From: Flavipsychrobacter sp. | Lineage (GTDB): Bacteria > Bacteroidota > Bacteroidia > Chitinophagales > Chitinophagaceae | Direction of reading: 5' to 3' | Assembly (NCBI GenBank): GCA_041392855.1 | Contig: JAWKLD010000001.1 | Span: 351,001-415,000 of the forward strand | Length of the DNA: 64,000 nucleotides | Part shown: in pieces, positions 8,501-17,201 of the stretch | How the letters are laid out: every line of letters begins with the position of its first letter | Numbering within the stretch: the first letter of the stretch is position 1 | The notes under the pieces: generated by a model | Told to the model about the DNA's origin: nothing | Database searches by the model: none | Seen by the model: only the letters and a program-made list of their open reading frames with translations | Position numbers and translations under genes: made by a program

Positions 8501-9866
8501 TAATGCTGAAGGTAATGAGGTAGAAGTTGTTATTGGTCGTACAGGTGAGATGCGTGTGATAGATTTAGAGAATGATAGACTACTGAATACACATAACATT
8601 CCTTACGGTTCTAACTTGTTGATCAAGAACGGTCAGAAAGTGAAGAAAGGTGATGTGATCTGTACATGGGATCCGTTCAACGCCGTTATCGTTTCTGAGA
8701 TAACTGGTAAGATCGAGTTTGAAAATGTAATTGAAGGTGTTACTTACCGTGAAGAAGCAGATGAGCAAACTGGACACCGTGAGAAAGTTGTTATCGAGAC
8801 TAAAGATAAAACTAAGATCCCTGCACTATTAGTAACGGATGGAGACGAAGTGAAGTCTTATAACTTACCTGTTGGTTCACACATCATAGTTAAGGCTAAT
8901 GATAAAGTGAAAAATGGTCAGGTAATCGTTAAGATACCACGTGTGATGGGACGTAGCCGAGATATTACGGGTGGTCTTCCACGTGTAACTGAATTGTTTG
9001 AAGCGCGTAACCCAAGTAACCCTGCAATTGTTTCTGCAATTGATGGTGTGGTTTCTTTCGGTAACATCAAGCGTGGTAACCGTGAGATCATAGTAGAGTC
9101 TCGTGAAGGTGTTATCAGAAAATATCTTGTTCCATTGACACGTCATATCATGGTACAAGAGGGTGACTTCGTTAAGGCTGGTAAATCATTATCAGACGGT
9201 GCGATCACTCCAAGAGATATCCTAAACATCAAAGGACCTTTCGCAGTACAAGAATACTTAGTGAATGAAATTCAAGAGGTATATCGTTTGCAAGGTGTGA
9301 AGATCAATGATAAGCATATTGAGGTTATCGTTCGTCAGATGATGCGTAAGGTTGTTATCGTTGATCCGGGAGATACTAAGTTCTTAGAAGATGATACGGT
9401 AGATAAGTTTGACTTCATGACGGAGAACGACTGGATATTTGATAAGAAAGTGGTAACAGATGCTGGAGATTCAGCTGAGTTCCACCCTGGTCAAATAGCT
9501 ACACTTCGTGAGATACGTGAGGAAAACAGTACACTACGTAGAGCTGATAAGAAACTAGTTGAATTCCGTAACGCTGATTCAGCGACATCATCTCCATTAT
9601 TGTTAGGTATTACTAAGGCTTCACTTGGTACTCGTAGCTGGATATCAGCAGCTTCGTTCCAAGAGACCACTAAGGTGCTTTCTCAAGCAGCTATCAATGG
9701 TAAGTCTGATGATCTAATGGGACTGAAGGAGAACGTTATCACAGGTAATCTGATCCCTGCGGGTTCTGGTATGCGCGATTACGATGATATAGTTGTAGGT
9801 TCTAAAGAAGAATTTGAACTATTGATGGCTAACCGTGATGTACTTCAGTTTGATGAGGAAGAATAA
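5541..9866 (+). CDS. rpoC: DNA-directed RNA polymerase subunit beta'
   Basis: This is the beta' subunit, 1441 residues, matching the Bacteroidota form. The first zinc site is C66, C68, C81 and C84. The catalytic magnesium loop NADFDGD places the three aspartates at 484, 486 and 488, and the second zinc site uses C832, C906, C913 and C916. The bridge-helix and trigger-loop region (GEPGTQLTLRTFHVGG) is intact. It follows rpoB by 80 bases across a hairpin, has no consensus promoter of its own, and ends at a strong terminator, so it is most likely cotranscribed with rpoB. The ATG at 5541 gives the family N-terminus MAIKKENRPKPGFDKI. Confidence 0.98.
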   Translation: MAIKKENRPKPGFDKITISLASPDTILDRSYGEVLKPETINYRTYKPERDGLFCEKIFGPVKDYECYCGKYKRIRYKGIVCDRCGVEVTEKKVRRERMGHIKLVVPIVHIWYFKSLPNKIGYLMGVSSKKLESIVYYERYTVVQAGEAEDLIRQKLNLKDSESTDKQLITEDEYLEILETISQENQYLPDEDPNKFIAKMGADAVHAILSRIDLDQLSYDLRNAAANETSQQRKQEALKRLSVVEAFRDANTRVENRLEWTVMQYIPVIPPELRPLVPLDGGRFASSDLNDLYRRVIIRNNRLKRLIEIKAPEVILRNEKRMLQEAVDSLFDNSRKSNAVKAEGGRALKSLSDVLKGKQGRFRQNLLGKRVDYSGRSVIVVGPEMKLHECGIPKDMAAELFKPFIIRKLIERGIVKTVKSAKKLVERKEAVVWDILENVLKGHPVMLNRAPTLHRLSIQAFQPKLIEGKAIQLHPLVCSAFNADFDGDQMAVHVPLSNAAILEAQVLMLASHNILNPQNGTPITLPSQDMVLGLYYISKGKRSEGDMIVKGSGMTFYNSEEVNIAYNEGKVDLHAFIKVKANVRQADGTLKNELIETTVGRVIFNKYVPEDNGYVNAILTKKSLREIIGNILKNTGIPATVKFLDDIKTLGFRSAFRGGLSFNIEDLNVPNIKDELVESAQAEVDEVWENYNMGLITNNERYNQIIDIWSRVDTRVTETLIHEMATDKQGFNSVYMMLDSGARGSKQQVKQLAGLRGLMAKPRRSGSSGSEIIENPILSNFKVGLNVLEYFISTHGARKGLADTALKTADAGYLTRRLVDVAQDVVINEEDCGTLRGTTTSALKDNEEIVEPLYDRILGRTSLHDVIDPLTDELIIEAGKEITEDVAARIEESAIEAVEIRSVLTCESQRGVCAKCYGKNLATGYMAQKGDSVGIIAAQSIGEPGTQLTLRTFHVGGVAGSSAIESNLVAKFDGTVQFDGLRTTTYTNAEGNEVEVVIGRTGEMRVIDLENDRLLNTHNIPYGSNLLIKNGQKVKKGDVICTWDPFNAVIVSEITGKIEFENVIEGVTYREEADEQTGHREKVVIETKDKTKIPALLVTDGDEVKSYNLPVGSHIIVKANDKVKNGQVIVKIPRVMGRSRDITGGLPRVTELFEARNPSNPAIVSAIDGVVSFGNIKRGNREIIVESREGVIRKYLVPLTRHIMVQEGDFVKAGKSLSDGAITPRDILNIKGPFAVQEYLVNEIQEVYRLQGVKINDKHIEVIVRQMMRKVVIVDPGDTKFLEDDTVDKFDFMTENDWIFDKKVVTDAGDSAEFHPGQIATLREIREENSTLRRADKKLVEFRNADSATSSPLLLGITKASLGTRSWISAASFQETTKVLSQAAINGKSDDLMGLKENVITGNLIPAGSGMRDYDDIVVGSKEEFELLMANRDVLQFDEEE

Positions 9867-9887
9867 TGCTATAATGACTATAGATAC

Positions 9888-9918
9888 AAAAGGCTACTCT
9901 TTAAGAGTAGCCTTTTTC
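9888..9918 (+). terminator. Terminator after rpoC
   Basis: AAAGGCTACTCTT (9889-9902 region) is followed by its complement AAGAGTAGCCTTT (9903-9915) and then more T residues. The hairpin with a U tract starts 21 bases after the rpoC stop and closes the rpoBC unit. Confidence 0.85.
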
Positions 9919-9990
9919 TTTTACAGAAACTATACTGATTTCTTGTTGTTATTCGTTAAATTAGTACTAACCTGACTAAAGAAAACGAAA

Positions 9991-10914
9991 ATGAAGAGGA
10001 AACCTGTCATATACTTTCTGTTAGGAGCTGTTATTGCAGCTTCGGTATTTAGTGTTGTGGCTTTTAAAGTAAACGACAATGATGAAAATGTAGTAGAGGT
10101 AAAGAAGAACAAAAAGCTTCAATATAAATGGTATATCCCTGATATACCGGAACAGATAGAATTTGCGGGAGAACCAGTACCATTACATAGATGGGATGTA
10201 AGAGAACAGTTGGAAAGAGAAGTCCTAACCAACTCTTATTATCATACCAGTACGCTCTATATATTAAGGTTGCAGTCGCGCTATTTTCCTACGATTGAAC
10301 GTAGATTGAAAGCGAATGGTGTACCAGATGACTTTAAATATCTGTGTGTCGCAGAAAGTGCTTTACGCAATCAGATATCAGGTGCTGGAGCTGTAGGCTT
10401 TTGGCAGTTTATGAAAGGTACTGCTCCAAGATATGGATTGGAAGTGACGAGTGAAGTAGATGAAAGGTATGATGTAGAAAAATCTACAGATGCAGCCTGC
10501 AAGTATCTAAAAGAGGCATATGAAAAGTTTGGTTCTTGGACTGCAGCGGCAGCGTCGTACAACTGTGGTCAGGCAGGATTTAATAAATTTTCCTCTTACC
10601 AGCAGAAAGATAATTATTACGATCTGTTGTTGCCAGAAGAGACCATGCGATATGTTTTCAGGATATTGGCGTTAAAACATATCATGAGTAATGCTAAAGA
10701 GCTAGGGTTTGTTGTGTACGATGATGATGCTTACCAACCTCTAGCTATAAGAGAAATTGAAGTAAAGGAAACCATTACTAATTTAGCAGATTTTGCGTTA
10801 TACAATAATTCGAACTATAGAATGTTGAAGTTGCTTAATCCATGGTTAAGAGGTCATGCTTTAACTGTAAAAAATGGTAAGACTTATACCGTAAAGCTAC
10901 CTGCAAAAAAATAA
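9991..10914 (+). CDS. Membrane-anchored lytic transglycosylase (SLT domain)
   Basis: This 307-residue protein should cleave peptidoglycan glycan strands. An N-terminal hydrophobic segment (about residues 5-25) anchors or exports it. The SLT fold covers about residues 85-225, with the catalytic glutamate E122 in CVAESAL, then GAVGFWQFM and the ASYNCG motif, all typical of MltD-type enzymes. The last ~45 residues (MLKLLNPWLRG to the end) resemble a degenerate LysM or a MltD-type tail. It is followed only four bases later by a penicillin-acylase family gene, so the two are probably cotranscribed. The ATG at 9991 gives a good signal-anchor start. Confidence 0.9.
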   Translation: MKRKPVIYFLLGAVIAASVFSVVAFKVNDNDENVVEVKKNKKLQYKWYIPDIPEQIEFAGEPVPLHRWDVREQLEREVLTNSYYHTSTLYILRLQSRYFPTIERRLKANGVPDDFKYLCVAESALRNQISGAGAVGFWQFMKGTAPRYGLEVTSEVDERYDVEKSTDAACKYLKEAYEKFGSWTAAAASYNCGQAGFNKFSSYQQKDNYYDLLLPEETMRYVFRILALKHIMSNAKELGFVVYDDDAYQPLAIREIEVKETITNLADFALYNNSNYRMLKLLNPWLRGHALTVKNGKTYTVKLPAKK

Positions 10915-10918
10915 GATT

Positions 10919-13282
10919 ATGCGCTATTTGCGTGCCATACTGCCATTAGCCATTACTTGCATACTGGTTTATTTATTGAACACATCAATGAAGAGTGGCC
11001 CTGCATTGGGTAAGTTATTAGATCCTGTTGCTGGTGTGTGGACAAATGCCGAACCAATTACAAAGGACTACAATAAGATTCTTGCGTTTGAACAGTTGGA
11101 AGGAGCATCTAAAGTGTGGTTCGATGATCGCATGGTGCCACATATACATGCCGATAATGAGCATGATCTATACTTTTTACAAGGATATATACACGCTATG
11201 TTTCGCCTGTGGCAAATGGATATGCAAACACGTGCAGCAGCAGGAAGAGTAAGTGAAATAATAGGAGCCAGAGGACTGAACTACGATAGAGACAAGCGAA
11301 GAAAAGGAATGGTGTATGGCGCTGAAAGATCGTTGAAGAAAATAGAAGCTGATAGTAGAAGCCGAAACATGTTGGAGGCTTACACGGCAGGTGTCAATCA
11401 GTTTATTAGCGAATTAGATCGCAAAAGTTTTCCTTTAGAATACAAGCTAATGAGTTTTGAGCCTGAGCCGTGGACGAACTTAAAAACGTCTTTATTGCTT
11501 AAATATATGGCCGACGATCTTACAGGTACAGTACATGATATTCCGCTTACTTATTTGAAGGGGCAGCTTGACGAGGCAACCTTCCAGCTACTGTTCCCAG
11601 AAAGGATGAATAACAGTACACCAGTAATTCCCAATAATACAACTCACACAACACCCTCAATGCAAAGACCTGCACAACCTGAAAGGGATGTATGGGCAAC
11701 TCTGAATGATAGTCATTTTGATAAAAGCACAGACATAGATGGTAAGGGTAGTAATAACTGGGCTGTAAGCGGTAGCAGGACAAAGAATGGAAATGCTATT
11801 TTATGTAACGATCCACATCTTGGTTTGAACCTGCCATCTCTATGGTTTGAAGTACAGTTGCAGACACCAAATATGAATGTGTATGGAGCATCATTGCCAG
11901 GTGCACCTGGAGTAGTTATAGGTTTTAATGAAAATATATCTTGGGGTTTAACGAATAACTACAGAGATGTAAAAGACTATTATGAAATAGAAGTGTTATC
12001 AGATGAAACTTATATGTTTGATAACAAACCTATGAAGTATGATAAGAGAGTAGAGGTTGTAAAAATAAAAGGTGCTCCTGATTTCTATGATACGGTTAAT
12101 TATACGATCCATGGCCCTGTGATGTATGAGCAAAAGTTTAAGGGCCCTAATGGTTTGGCTATGCCATTGGCTTTAAGATGGATGGCTCATGATGAAAGTA
12201 ATGAGCTGTTGTCGCTCTATTTATTAAACCATAGTAGCAACTATGATGAGTTTGTTGAAGCCATACACTACTTTGAATGCCCTGCACAGAATATGTTATA
12301 TGCCGATAAGAAAGGTAATATTGCTTTGTGGGGACAAGGCCAGTTTATCAATAAATGGGAAGAGCAGGGTAAATATGTAATGAAAGGTAATAGCAGTAGT
12401 ACACTATGGGGAAGTAAAATACCAATGAATGAAAACCCTCATGTGCTCAATCCTCAACAAGGATATTTGAGTTCTGCTAATCAAATAGTAACAGACAGTA
12501 CTTATCCTTATTGGTATAATGGAAAGTTTGCAGATTATAGAGCATGGCGTATCAACCAAGTATTAGATACTATGCATGCGGCAACTGTAGAAGATATGTT
12601 TGCACTACAGGGAGATGTTCATTCAATATTGGCAGAGAAAACATTGCTAGTAATGTTACAGCAAATAGATGTTGATAGTAATAGTAGTTATGTCAGCATG
12701 CTACAAGAGTGGGATTATGAGTTAGATGCAGAGAGTGTTGCTGCAACAGTATATCAAAAATGGTGGGAGTTGTTTTATAACGACTTGTGGAAAGCATATG
12801 AAAAAGTGCCTGAGCAGCTATATCCCAATACTGAAGTGACAATGCAATTGCTGATAGAAAATAAGTTGCCAACAGATAGTCTGGGAGTGTTATTGACCAA
12901 TAGTTTTAAACGTACTATTGATTTTTTAGAGCAAAGAGAAAACAAAGAGTGGTATAAGGTAAAGAATACTACAGTTACCCATTTGTCAAAACTGCCAGCC
13001 TTTAGTTTTAGTAATTTAAAAATAGGAGGTTGGGGAAATACGGTAAATGCTTCCAAACAAAATCATGGACCTTCCTGGAGAATGGTAGTAGAGATGGGAG
13101 AAAAGATAAAGGCCTATGGTGTTTATCCTGGTGGTCAGTCAGGTAACCCTGGCAGTAAAGATTATGGTACGTTTGTGAACAAATGGGCAGAAGGTAGTTA
13201 CTACGAGTTGTTATTTTTGCCAAATAATAATGAGCAGCAAAATGAACAAATAAAATATACTTGGACAACTGACGCTAAATGA
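10919..13282 (+). CDS. Penicillin acylase family N-terminal nucleophile hydrolase
   Basis: This 787-residue member of the penicillin amidase (S45) family has an N-terminal hydrophobic export segment (residues 4-20), an alpha-chain region, a spacer near residues 230-277, and the autocleavage site at G277/S278. S278 would become the N-terminal nucleophile of the beta chain (SNNWAVSG). The family motif CNDPHLGL and the GAPGVVIGFNENISWG segment follow. Family members hydrolyse amide bonds of penicillins, acyl-homoserine lactones or related N-acyl compounds in the periplasm; the substrate cannot be read from sequence. It sits between a lytic transglycosylase (4-base gap) and a small membrane protein (4-base overlap), hinting at an envelope role. 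Confidence 0.92.
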   Translation: MRYLRAILPLAITCILVYLLNTSMKSGPALGKLLDPVAGVWTNAEPITKDYNKILAFEQLEGASKVWFDDRMVPHIHADNEHDLYFLQGYIHAMFRLWQMDMQTRAAAGRVSEIIGARGLNYDRDKRRKGMVYGAERSLKKIEADSRSRNMLEAYTAGVNQFISELDRKSFPLEYKLMSFEPEPWTNLKTSLLLKYMADDLTGTVHDIPLTYLKGQLDEATFQLLFPERMNNSTPVIPNNTTHTTPSMQRPAQPERDVWATLNDSHFDKSTDIDGKGSNNWAVSGSRTKNGNAILCNDPHLGLNLPSLWFEVQLQTPNMNVYGASLPGAPGVVIGFNENISWGLTNNYRDVKDYYEIEVLSDETYMFDNKPMKYDKRVEVVKIKGAPDFYDTVNYTIHGPVMYEQKFKGPNGLAMPLALRWMAHDESNELLSLYLLNHSSNYDEFVEAIHYFECPAQNMLYADKKGNIALWGQGQFINKWEEQGKYVMKGNSSSTLWGSKIPMNENPHVLNPQQGYLSSANQIVTDSTYPYWYNGKFADYRAWRINQVLDTMHAATVEDMFALQGDVHSILAEKTLLVMLQQIDVDSNSSYVSMLQEWDYELDAESVAATVYQKWWELFYNDLWKAYEKVPEQLYPNTEVTMQLLIENKLPTDSLGVLLTNSFKRTIDFLEQRENKEWYKVKNTTVTHLSKLPAFSFSNLKIGGWGNTVNASKQNHGPSWRMVVEMGEKIKAYGVYPGGQSGNPGSKDYGTFVNKWAEGSYYELLFLPNNNEQQNEQIKYTWTTDAK

Positions 13283-13629
13283 AAAGACTAATAACCATAC
13301 TCTCAACGGCTATATTGGCTTGGGCGGCATCTTGGCTTATTGCTTGGTGGATGATCGCAGCTATACCTTGCTTGGTAGCTTTTGCTACAAAGCAAAAAGT
13401 AGGTGTTGGGTTTCTATACGGTTTTGTGAGTATAGCATTGTTATGGTTATTCCTTATTTACTATGCTGATATGGGGAATGATGGTATTCTGGCAAGACGA
13501 ATGTCTATTCTTATTCTAGGAACAGAAAGTAATAGTATGTTCATTGCCGTAAATGTATTACTAGGGGGTATCATTGGAGCTTTAGGAGGGTGGAGTGGCG
13601 CTTCGTTACGTAAGCTGTTCAACGATTAG
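13279..13629 (+). CDS. Small membrane protein, 116 residues, function unknown
   Basis: The start codon overlaps the stop of the penicillin-acylase gene (ATGA), so translation is probably coupled. The protein has about four hydrophobic helices: residues 5-20, 22-36, 42-62 and 84-108. The last is glycine-rich (LLGGIIGALGGWSGASL). No catalytic or binding motif was recognised. The tight coupling to the hydrolase upstream and the CDF transporter five bases downstream suggests membership of the same transcript rather than a specific function. Confidence 0.8.
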   Translation: MKRLITILSTAILAWAASWLIAWWMIAAIPCLVAFATKQKVGVGFLYGFVSIALLWLFLIYYADMGNDGILARRMSILILGTESNSMFIAVNVLLGGIIGALGGWSGASLRKLFND

Positions 13630-13634
13630 TATTC

Positions 13635-14615
13635 ATGCCCATTAAGATCCAACGTTATATAGCTTTCTTTTCTTTAATTCTCTTTTTTGGGAAGCTATGG
13701 GCTTGGTACCTAACACACTCCGTTACTATTCTTACCGATGCACTTGAAAGTACAGTAAACGTAATAGCAGGATTTATTGGCTTGTACAGCATTATACTAG
13801 CAGCCAAACCAAGAGATCTTAACCACCCTTATGGGCATGGTAAGGCAGAGTCAGTATCTTCAGCAATAGAAGGTGCGCTGATAAGCATTGCTGGTTTGGT
13901 GATCATTTTTGAAGCGATCAGTCAACTATTAGAGCCACAACCTATTCATCAATTAGATGTAGGTATATATATTACAGGTGTTACTGGAGTGCTTAACTTC
14001 TTTGTTGGCTTTTATGCAGAGCGAGTAGGGAAAAAGAAAAAGTCGCTAATAGTAGAATCGGCAGGTAAGCATTTGAAAACAGATGCTTATTCCACCTTTG
14101 CTATTATTATTGGTTTGTGTTTATTGCTGCTTACTGGTTGGCAATGGTTGGATAGTACTGTTGCATTAATCTTTGCAATTGTTATTATCAGAACAGGGTA
14201 TCAATTGATAAGACGTTCTATGGTGGCTATAATGGATGAAGCAGATGTAGCAGTGTTGAAGGAAGTAATACAAGTGTTGGAAGAGAACAGGCAAGATGAT
14301 TGGATAGACCTACATAATATGCGCGTGGTAGAGCAAGGACATAAAATGCATATAGATGCACACATGACTTTACCGTGGTACTATCAGGTAAAAGATGCCG
14401 AGGCAGAAATTCATCAAGTAGAAGATCTGGTAAAAGAGCACTTCCAAAATAAAATAGATGTTTTTATTCATGTAGATGCATGTGCGCCATATTCCTGCAA
14501 GCTATGTGCCTTACAAGACTGTAAGGAAAGACAAAGTCCATTTGTCAATAAGCTGGCATGGACAACAGAAAATATTTGGGACAATAATAAACATGGGAAA
14601 GAGGTCGCGAATTAG
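13635..14615 (+). CDS. Cation diffusion facilitator (CDF) family transporter with Cys-rich tail
   Basis: This 326-residue proton-coupled metal exporter of the CDF family has six expected membrane helices in residues 8-190 and a cytoplasmic C-terminal domain. The family block HPYGHGKAE is at 64-72. In the transport site, helix 5 keeps H146 and D150 (HLKTD), but helix 2 has E38-STV-N42 where zinc exporters have HxxxD and iron/manganese types have DxxxD, so metal choice is uncertain. The C-terminal domain ends in a cysteine cluster, C283, C288, C291 and C296 (CAPYSCKLCALQDC), a likely metal-sensing site. It is the last gene of the 10-14.6 kb run. Confidence 0.92.
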   Translation: MPIKIQRYIAFFSLILFFGKLWAWYLTHSVTILTDALESTVNVIAGFIGLYSIILAAKPRDLNHPYGHGKAESVSSAIEGALISIAGLVIIFEAISQLLEPQPIHQLDVGIYITGVTGVLNFFVGFYAERVGKKKKSLIVESAGKHLKTDAYSTFAIIIGLCLLLLTGWQWLDSTVALIFAIVIIRTGYQLIRRSMVAIMDEADVAVLKEVIQVLEENRQDDWIDLHNMRVVEQGHKMHIDAHMTLPWYYQVKDAEAEIHQVEDLVKEHFQNKIDVFIHVDACAPYSCKLCALQDCKERQSPFVNKLAWTTENIWDNNKHGKEVAN

Positions 14616-14618
14616 CCC

Positions 14619-15083
14619 TTATGGGTTTTCTCTTTCATAGCCTTCATCTACAAGCCAATCACCACTGTCTGCTGCTGCTGTAGCTAGTTCATCACATCTG
14701 TTGTTACCTGCATTATTAGCATGGCCTTTCACCCATTGGAATTTTATATTGTGTTTTTTGTAGTAGATCAAAAACTCTTTCCAAAGGTCAACATTCTTTT
14801 TATCCTTAAAGCCTTTTTTTACCCAACCAAATAGCCATCCTTTCTCTACAGCATTAACGACATACGATGAGTCTGTATAGATGATGATATTTAAACCATC
14901 CCTTGTTAGGTTTTTCAACGCAACAATTACCGCCAGTAACTCCATGCGGTTATTAGTGGTCTTTCTATAGCCTTGAGCAAACTCTTTGACTACAGCTCCC
15001 CATTTCATCACTATGCCATATCCTCCAGGGCCAGGGTTGCCACGGGCTGAGCCGTCAGTATAAATAATTAATTGTTGCGACAT
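14619..15083 (-). CDS. rnhA: Ribonuclease HI
   Basis: This 154-residue enzyme cuts the RNA strand of RNA-DNA hybrids. All catalytic acids are present: D10 in YTDGSARGNPGPGGYG, E48 in RMELL, D71 in YTDSSYV, and D131 in CDELA, with H121 in the KGHANNAGN loop. Size matches the E. coli type. It converges on the CDF gene with a three-base gap and diverges from mqnA, sharing a 45-base intergenic region. The ATG at 15083 gives the standard N-terminus. Confidence 0.97.
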   Translation of the reverse strand: MSQQLIIYTDGSARGNPGPGGYGIVMKWGAVVKEFAQGYRKTTNNRMELLAVIVALKNLTRDGLNIIIYTDSSYVVNAVEKGWLFGWVKKGFKDKKNVDLWKEFLIYYKKHNIKFQWVKGHANNAGNNRCDELATAAADSGDWLVDEGYERENP

Positions 15084-15100
15084 GAGTAGTTTGCTTAGTG

Positions 15101-15108
15101 TATATTTG
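15101..15108 (+). promoter_or_regulatory. Candidate -7 element for mqnA
   Basis: TATATTTG fits TAnnTTTG and lies 20 bases before the mqnA start. The nearest TTG at -33 (15075-15077) is 23 bases upstream, a little longer than the usual 19-21 spacing. It overlaps the region between the divergent rnhA and mqnA genes. Confidence 0.5.
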
Positions 15109-15128
15109 CGTTCAAAAGTAAAGCGTCT

Positions 15129-15866
15129 GTGTCCAAAATAAAAGTTGCAGCTGTAAGTTATTTGAATACTAAGCCATTATTGTATGGAATAGAACGTAGT
15201 CAGATAAGGACAGAGATGGAATTGTTGTTAGACTATCCATCACAATTGGCAGAGCAGCTTATGTCGGGCGCTATAGACATGGCTTTATTACCTGTGGCAG
15301 TTATTCCAGATATTCCCAACGCAAGAATAGTAAGTGATTATGGTATAGCTGCTGATGGAGTAGTAGCATCAGTTTCTATTTTTAGTCAAGTGCCCTTAGA
15401 GCAGATAGAAACACTTTATTTAGATTATCAATCTCGTACGTCAGTTCGTTTAGCACAGTTACTTTTTGAGAAACATTGGAAGCAAACAGTAGAGTATAAG
15501 CCTGCTACAGAACATTATATAGATTATATAAACGGCACTACTGCAGGGGTGATAATAGGAGATAGGGCATTCAAACAGCAAGATAATTTTGAATATATAT
15601 ACGACCTGTCGGAAGCATGGAAGGCATATACAGGGTTGCCTTTTGTATTCGCAGCATGGGTTGCTAATAAAGATTTGCCGACAGAGTTTTTGGAAGCGTT
15701 CAATAAAGCAAATGCATTGGGTTTATCAAACATTGATGCAATAGTAGAGGATAACCCATTCCCGTATTGTGATTTAAAGAAATACTATACAGATAATATT
15801 CATTATTATCTTGACGAGGATAAAAAGAAAGGCCTGCAACAGTTTTTAGAACTGATACAAGCCTAA
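15129..15866 (+). CDS. mqnA: Chorismate dehydratase, menaquinone biosynthesis (MqnA)
   Basis: MqnA turns chorismate into 3-[(1-carboxyvinyl)oxy]benzoate, the first step of the futalosine route to menaquinone. The 245-residue protein has the family N-terminus KVAAVSYLNTKPLLYGI and a periplasmic-binding-protein-like fold, with DMALLPVAVIP near residue 55, GVIIGDRAF near 140 and GLPFVFAAWV near 165. The start is a GTG at 15129; no in-frame ATG gives the conserved N-terminus. It is divergent from rnhA, and other mqn genes are not in this window. Confidence 0.93.
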   Translation: MSKIKVAAVSYLNTKPLLYGIERSQIRTEMELLLDYPSQLAEQLMSGAIDMALLPVAVIPDIPNARIVSDYGIAADGVVASVSIFSQVPLEQIETLYLDYQSRTSVRLAQLLFEKHWKQTVEYKPATEHYIDYINGTTAGVIIGDRAFKQQDNFEYIYDLSEAWKAYTGLPFVFAAWVANKDLPTEFLEAFNKANALGLSNIDAIVEDNPFPYCDLKKYYTDNIHYYLDEDKKKGLQQFLELIQA

Positions 15867-15888
15867 GAATATATTTCTTAAGAGTACT

Positions 15889-16209
15889 CTACTCTACAAC
15901 TACTGCTGTACCAGATGTGTTGACCATAAGCATACTACCATTATGCCCAACTACTTCATAGTCTACATTAATACCGATAATAGCATTGCAGCCTAGCATT
16001 TTTGCTCTTTGAGACATTTCGCTAATTGCAGCCTCTCTAGCTTCCATTAATACACGTTCGTAGGCATCTGAACGACCTCCAATAACATCTCTTACATTTG
16101 CCAAGAAGTCTTTAAATATATTGGCGCCTAATATAGTTTCGCCAAAGACAAGCCCTTTGTATTCTTTTATGGTTTTGCCATCTAATTTGGGTGTAGTGGA
16201 TAATATCAT
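15889..16209 (-). CDS. YbjQ family (UPF0145) protein
   Basis: This 106-residue protein is of the YbjQ/UPF0145 (heavy-metal-binding domain) family. Landmarks are an N-terminal ILSTTPKLDGKTI, the central GETILGANIFKDF, a helix with REAAISEMSQRAK, and the strand CNAIIGINVDYEVVG. Family members form pentamers; the biochemical role is not settled. It converges on mqnA, 22 bases away, and is divergent from the HMG-CoA lyase gene. The size is full length for the family. Confidence 0.9.
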   Translation of the reverse strand: MILSTTPKLDGKTIKEYKGLVFGETILGANIFKDFLANVRDVIGGRSDAYERVLMEAREAAISEMSQRAKMLGCNAIIGINVDYEVVGHNGSMLMVNTSGTAVVVE

Positions 16210-16306
16210 GATCTGTTTTTCTATAAAGTTAAAGTAATATCAGTATAAGCAGTTTTAATGGCAATAAACTTAAATTATGTTTAACAGCTAGTATCTTTAC
16301 AGCAAT

Positions 16307-17164
16307 ATGGGAAAGGATATAACATTGGTGGAATGCCCTCGAGATGCCATGCAAGGTTGGGAGCACTTTATTCCTACAGAAAAAAAAGCAGCTTATTTAA
16401 ATAGCCTTTTAAAAGTAGGGTTTGATGTATTAGACTTTGGGTCATTTGTGTCCCCTAAAGCTATACCTCAATTGGCTGATACTAAAGAAGTGTTGTCTCA
16501 ATTGGACATGAGTAATACAAGAACAAAATTACTCGCCATAATAGCAAATATCAGAGGTGCTGAAGATGCGGTAGTATATGACGAGATTAGCTATTTAGGA
16601 TTCCCTTTTTCTATATCAGAAACATTTCAAAAAAGGAATACGAATAAAACCATCGCTGAGTCATTGACACATGTAGAAAGTATACAGAATCTATGTGTGC
16701 AAAATAATAAAGAGATGGTGGTTTATATCTCTATGGGTTTTGGTAACCCTTATGGTGATGAGTATAATGCAGCGATCGCTATTGATTGGGTAGGTAAGCT
16801 AGCACAGTTGGGTATAAAGACCATTGCCATGTCAGATACTGTTGGAGTAGCTCAGCCGGCTAATATTGAATATATCTTCAATAGTTTGATCCCTGAATTT
16901 AAGGATATCAATATTGGTGCACATTTCCATTCTACAATAGATACTTGGGAAGAGAAAATACAAACGGCTTATAGTAGTGGATGTATGAGGTATGACAGTG
17001 CGATGAAAGGCATAGGTGGCTGCCCAATGGCAGATGATGACCTTGTAGGTAATATAGCTACTGAGCATATATTAGCTTGGGCTAAGAAGAATGATATAAC
17101 ATTACAGCTGAACGAAACTGCATTTTACGAGTCGTTGCAAATGGCTGCTGAAATATTTGTGTAA
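16307..17164 (+). CDS. Hydroxymethylglutaryl-CoA lyase family enzyme
   Basis: A DRE-TIM metallolyase that should split HMG-CoA into acetoacetate and acetyl-CoA, the last step of leucine breakdown. The 285-residue protein starts with LVECPRDAMQGW (R12 and D13 correspond to the family catalytic RD), followed by FGSFVSPKAIPQLAD. The metal histidines are H206 and H208 in AHFHST, and the active-site cysteine is C239 in GGCPMADDDLVGN. A related aldol-type lyase cannot be excluded, but the combination fits HMG-CoA lyase. It lies 37 bases before panB on the same strand, so cotranscription is possible. Confidence 0.88.
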   Translation: MGKDITLVECPRDAMQGWEHFIPTEKKAAYLNSLLKVGFDVLDFGSFVSPKAIPQLADTKEVLSQLDMSNTRTKLLAIIANIRGAEDAVVYDEISYLGFPFSISETFQKRNTNKTIAESLTHVESIQNLCVQNNKEMVVYISMGFGNPYGDEYNAAIAIDWVGKLAQLGIKTIAMSDTVGVAQPANIEYIFNSLIPEFKDINIGAHFHSTIDTWEEKIQTAYSSGCMRYDSAMKGIGGCPMADDDLVGNIATEHILAWAKKNDITLQLNETAFYESLQMAAEIFV

Positions 17165-17201
17165 TTTGTGCTCTTATTGAGGGGTTAGTAAAAGAAAAAT
17201 A

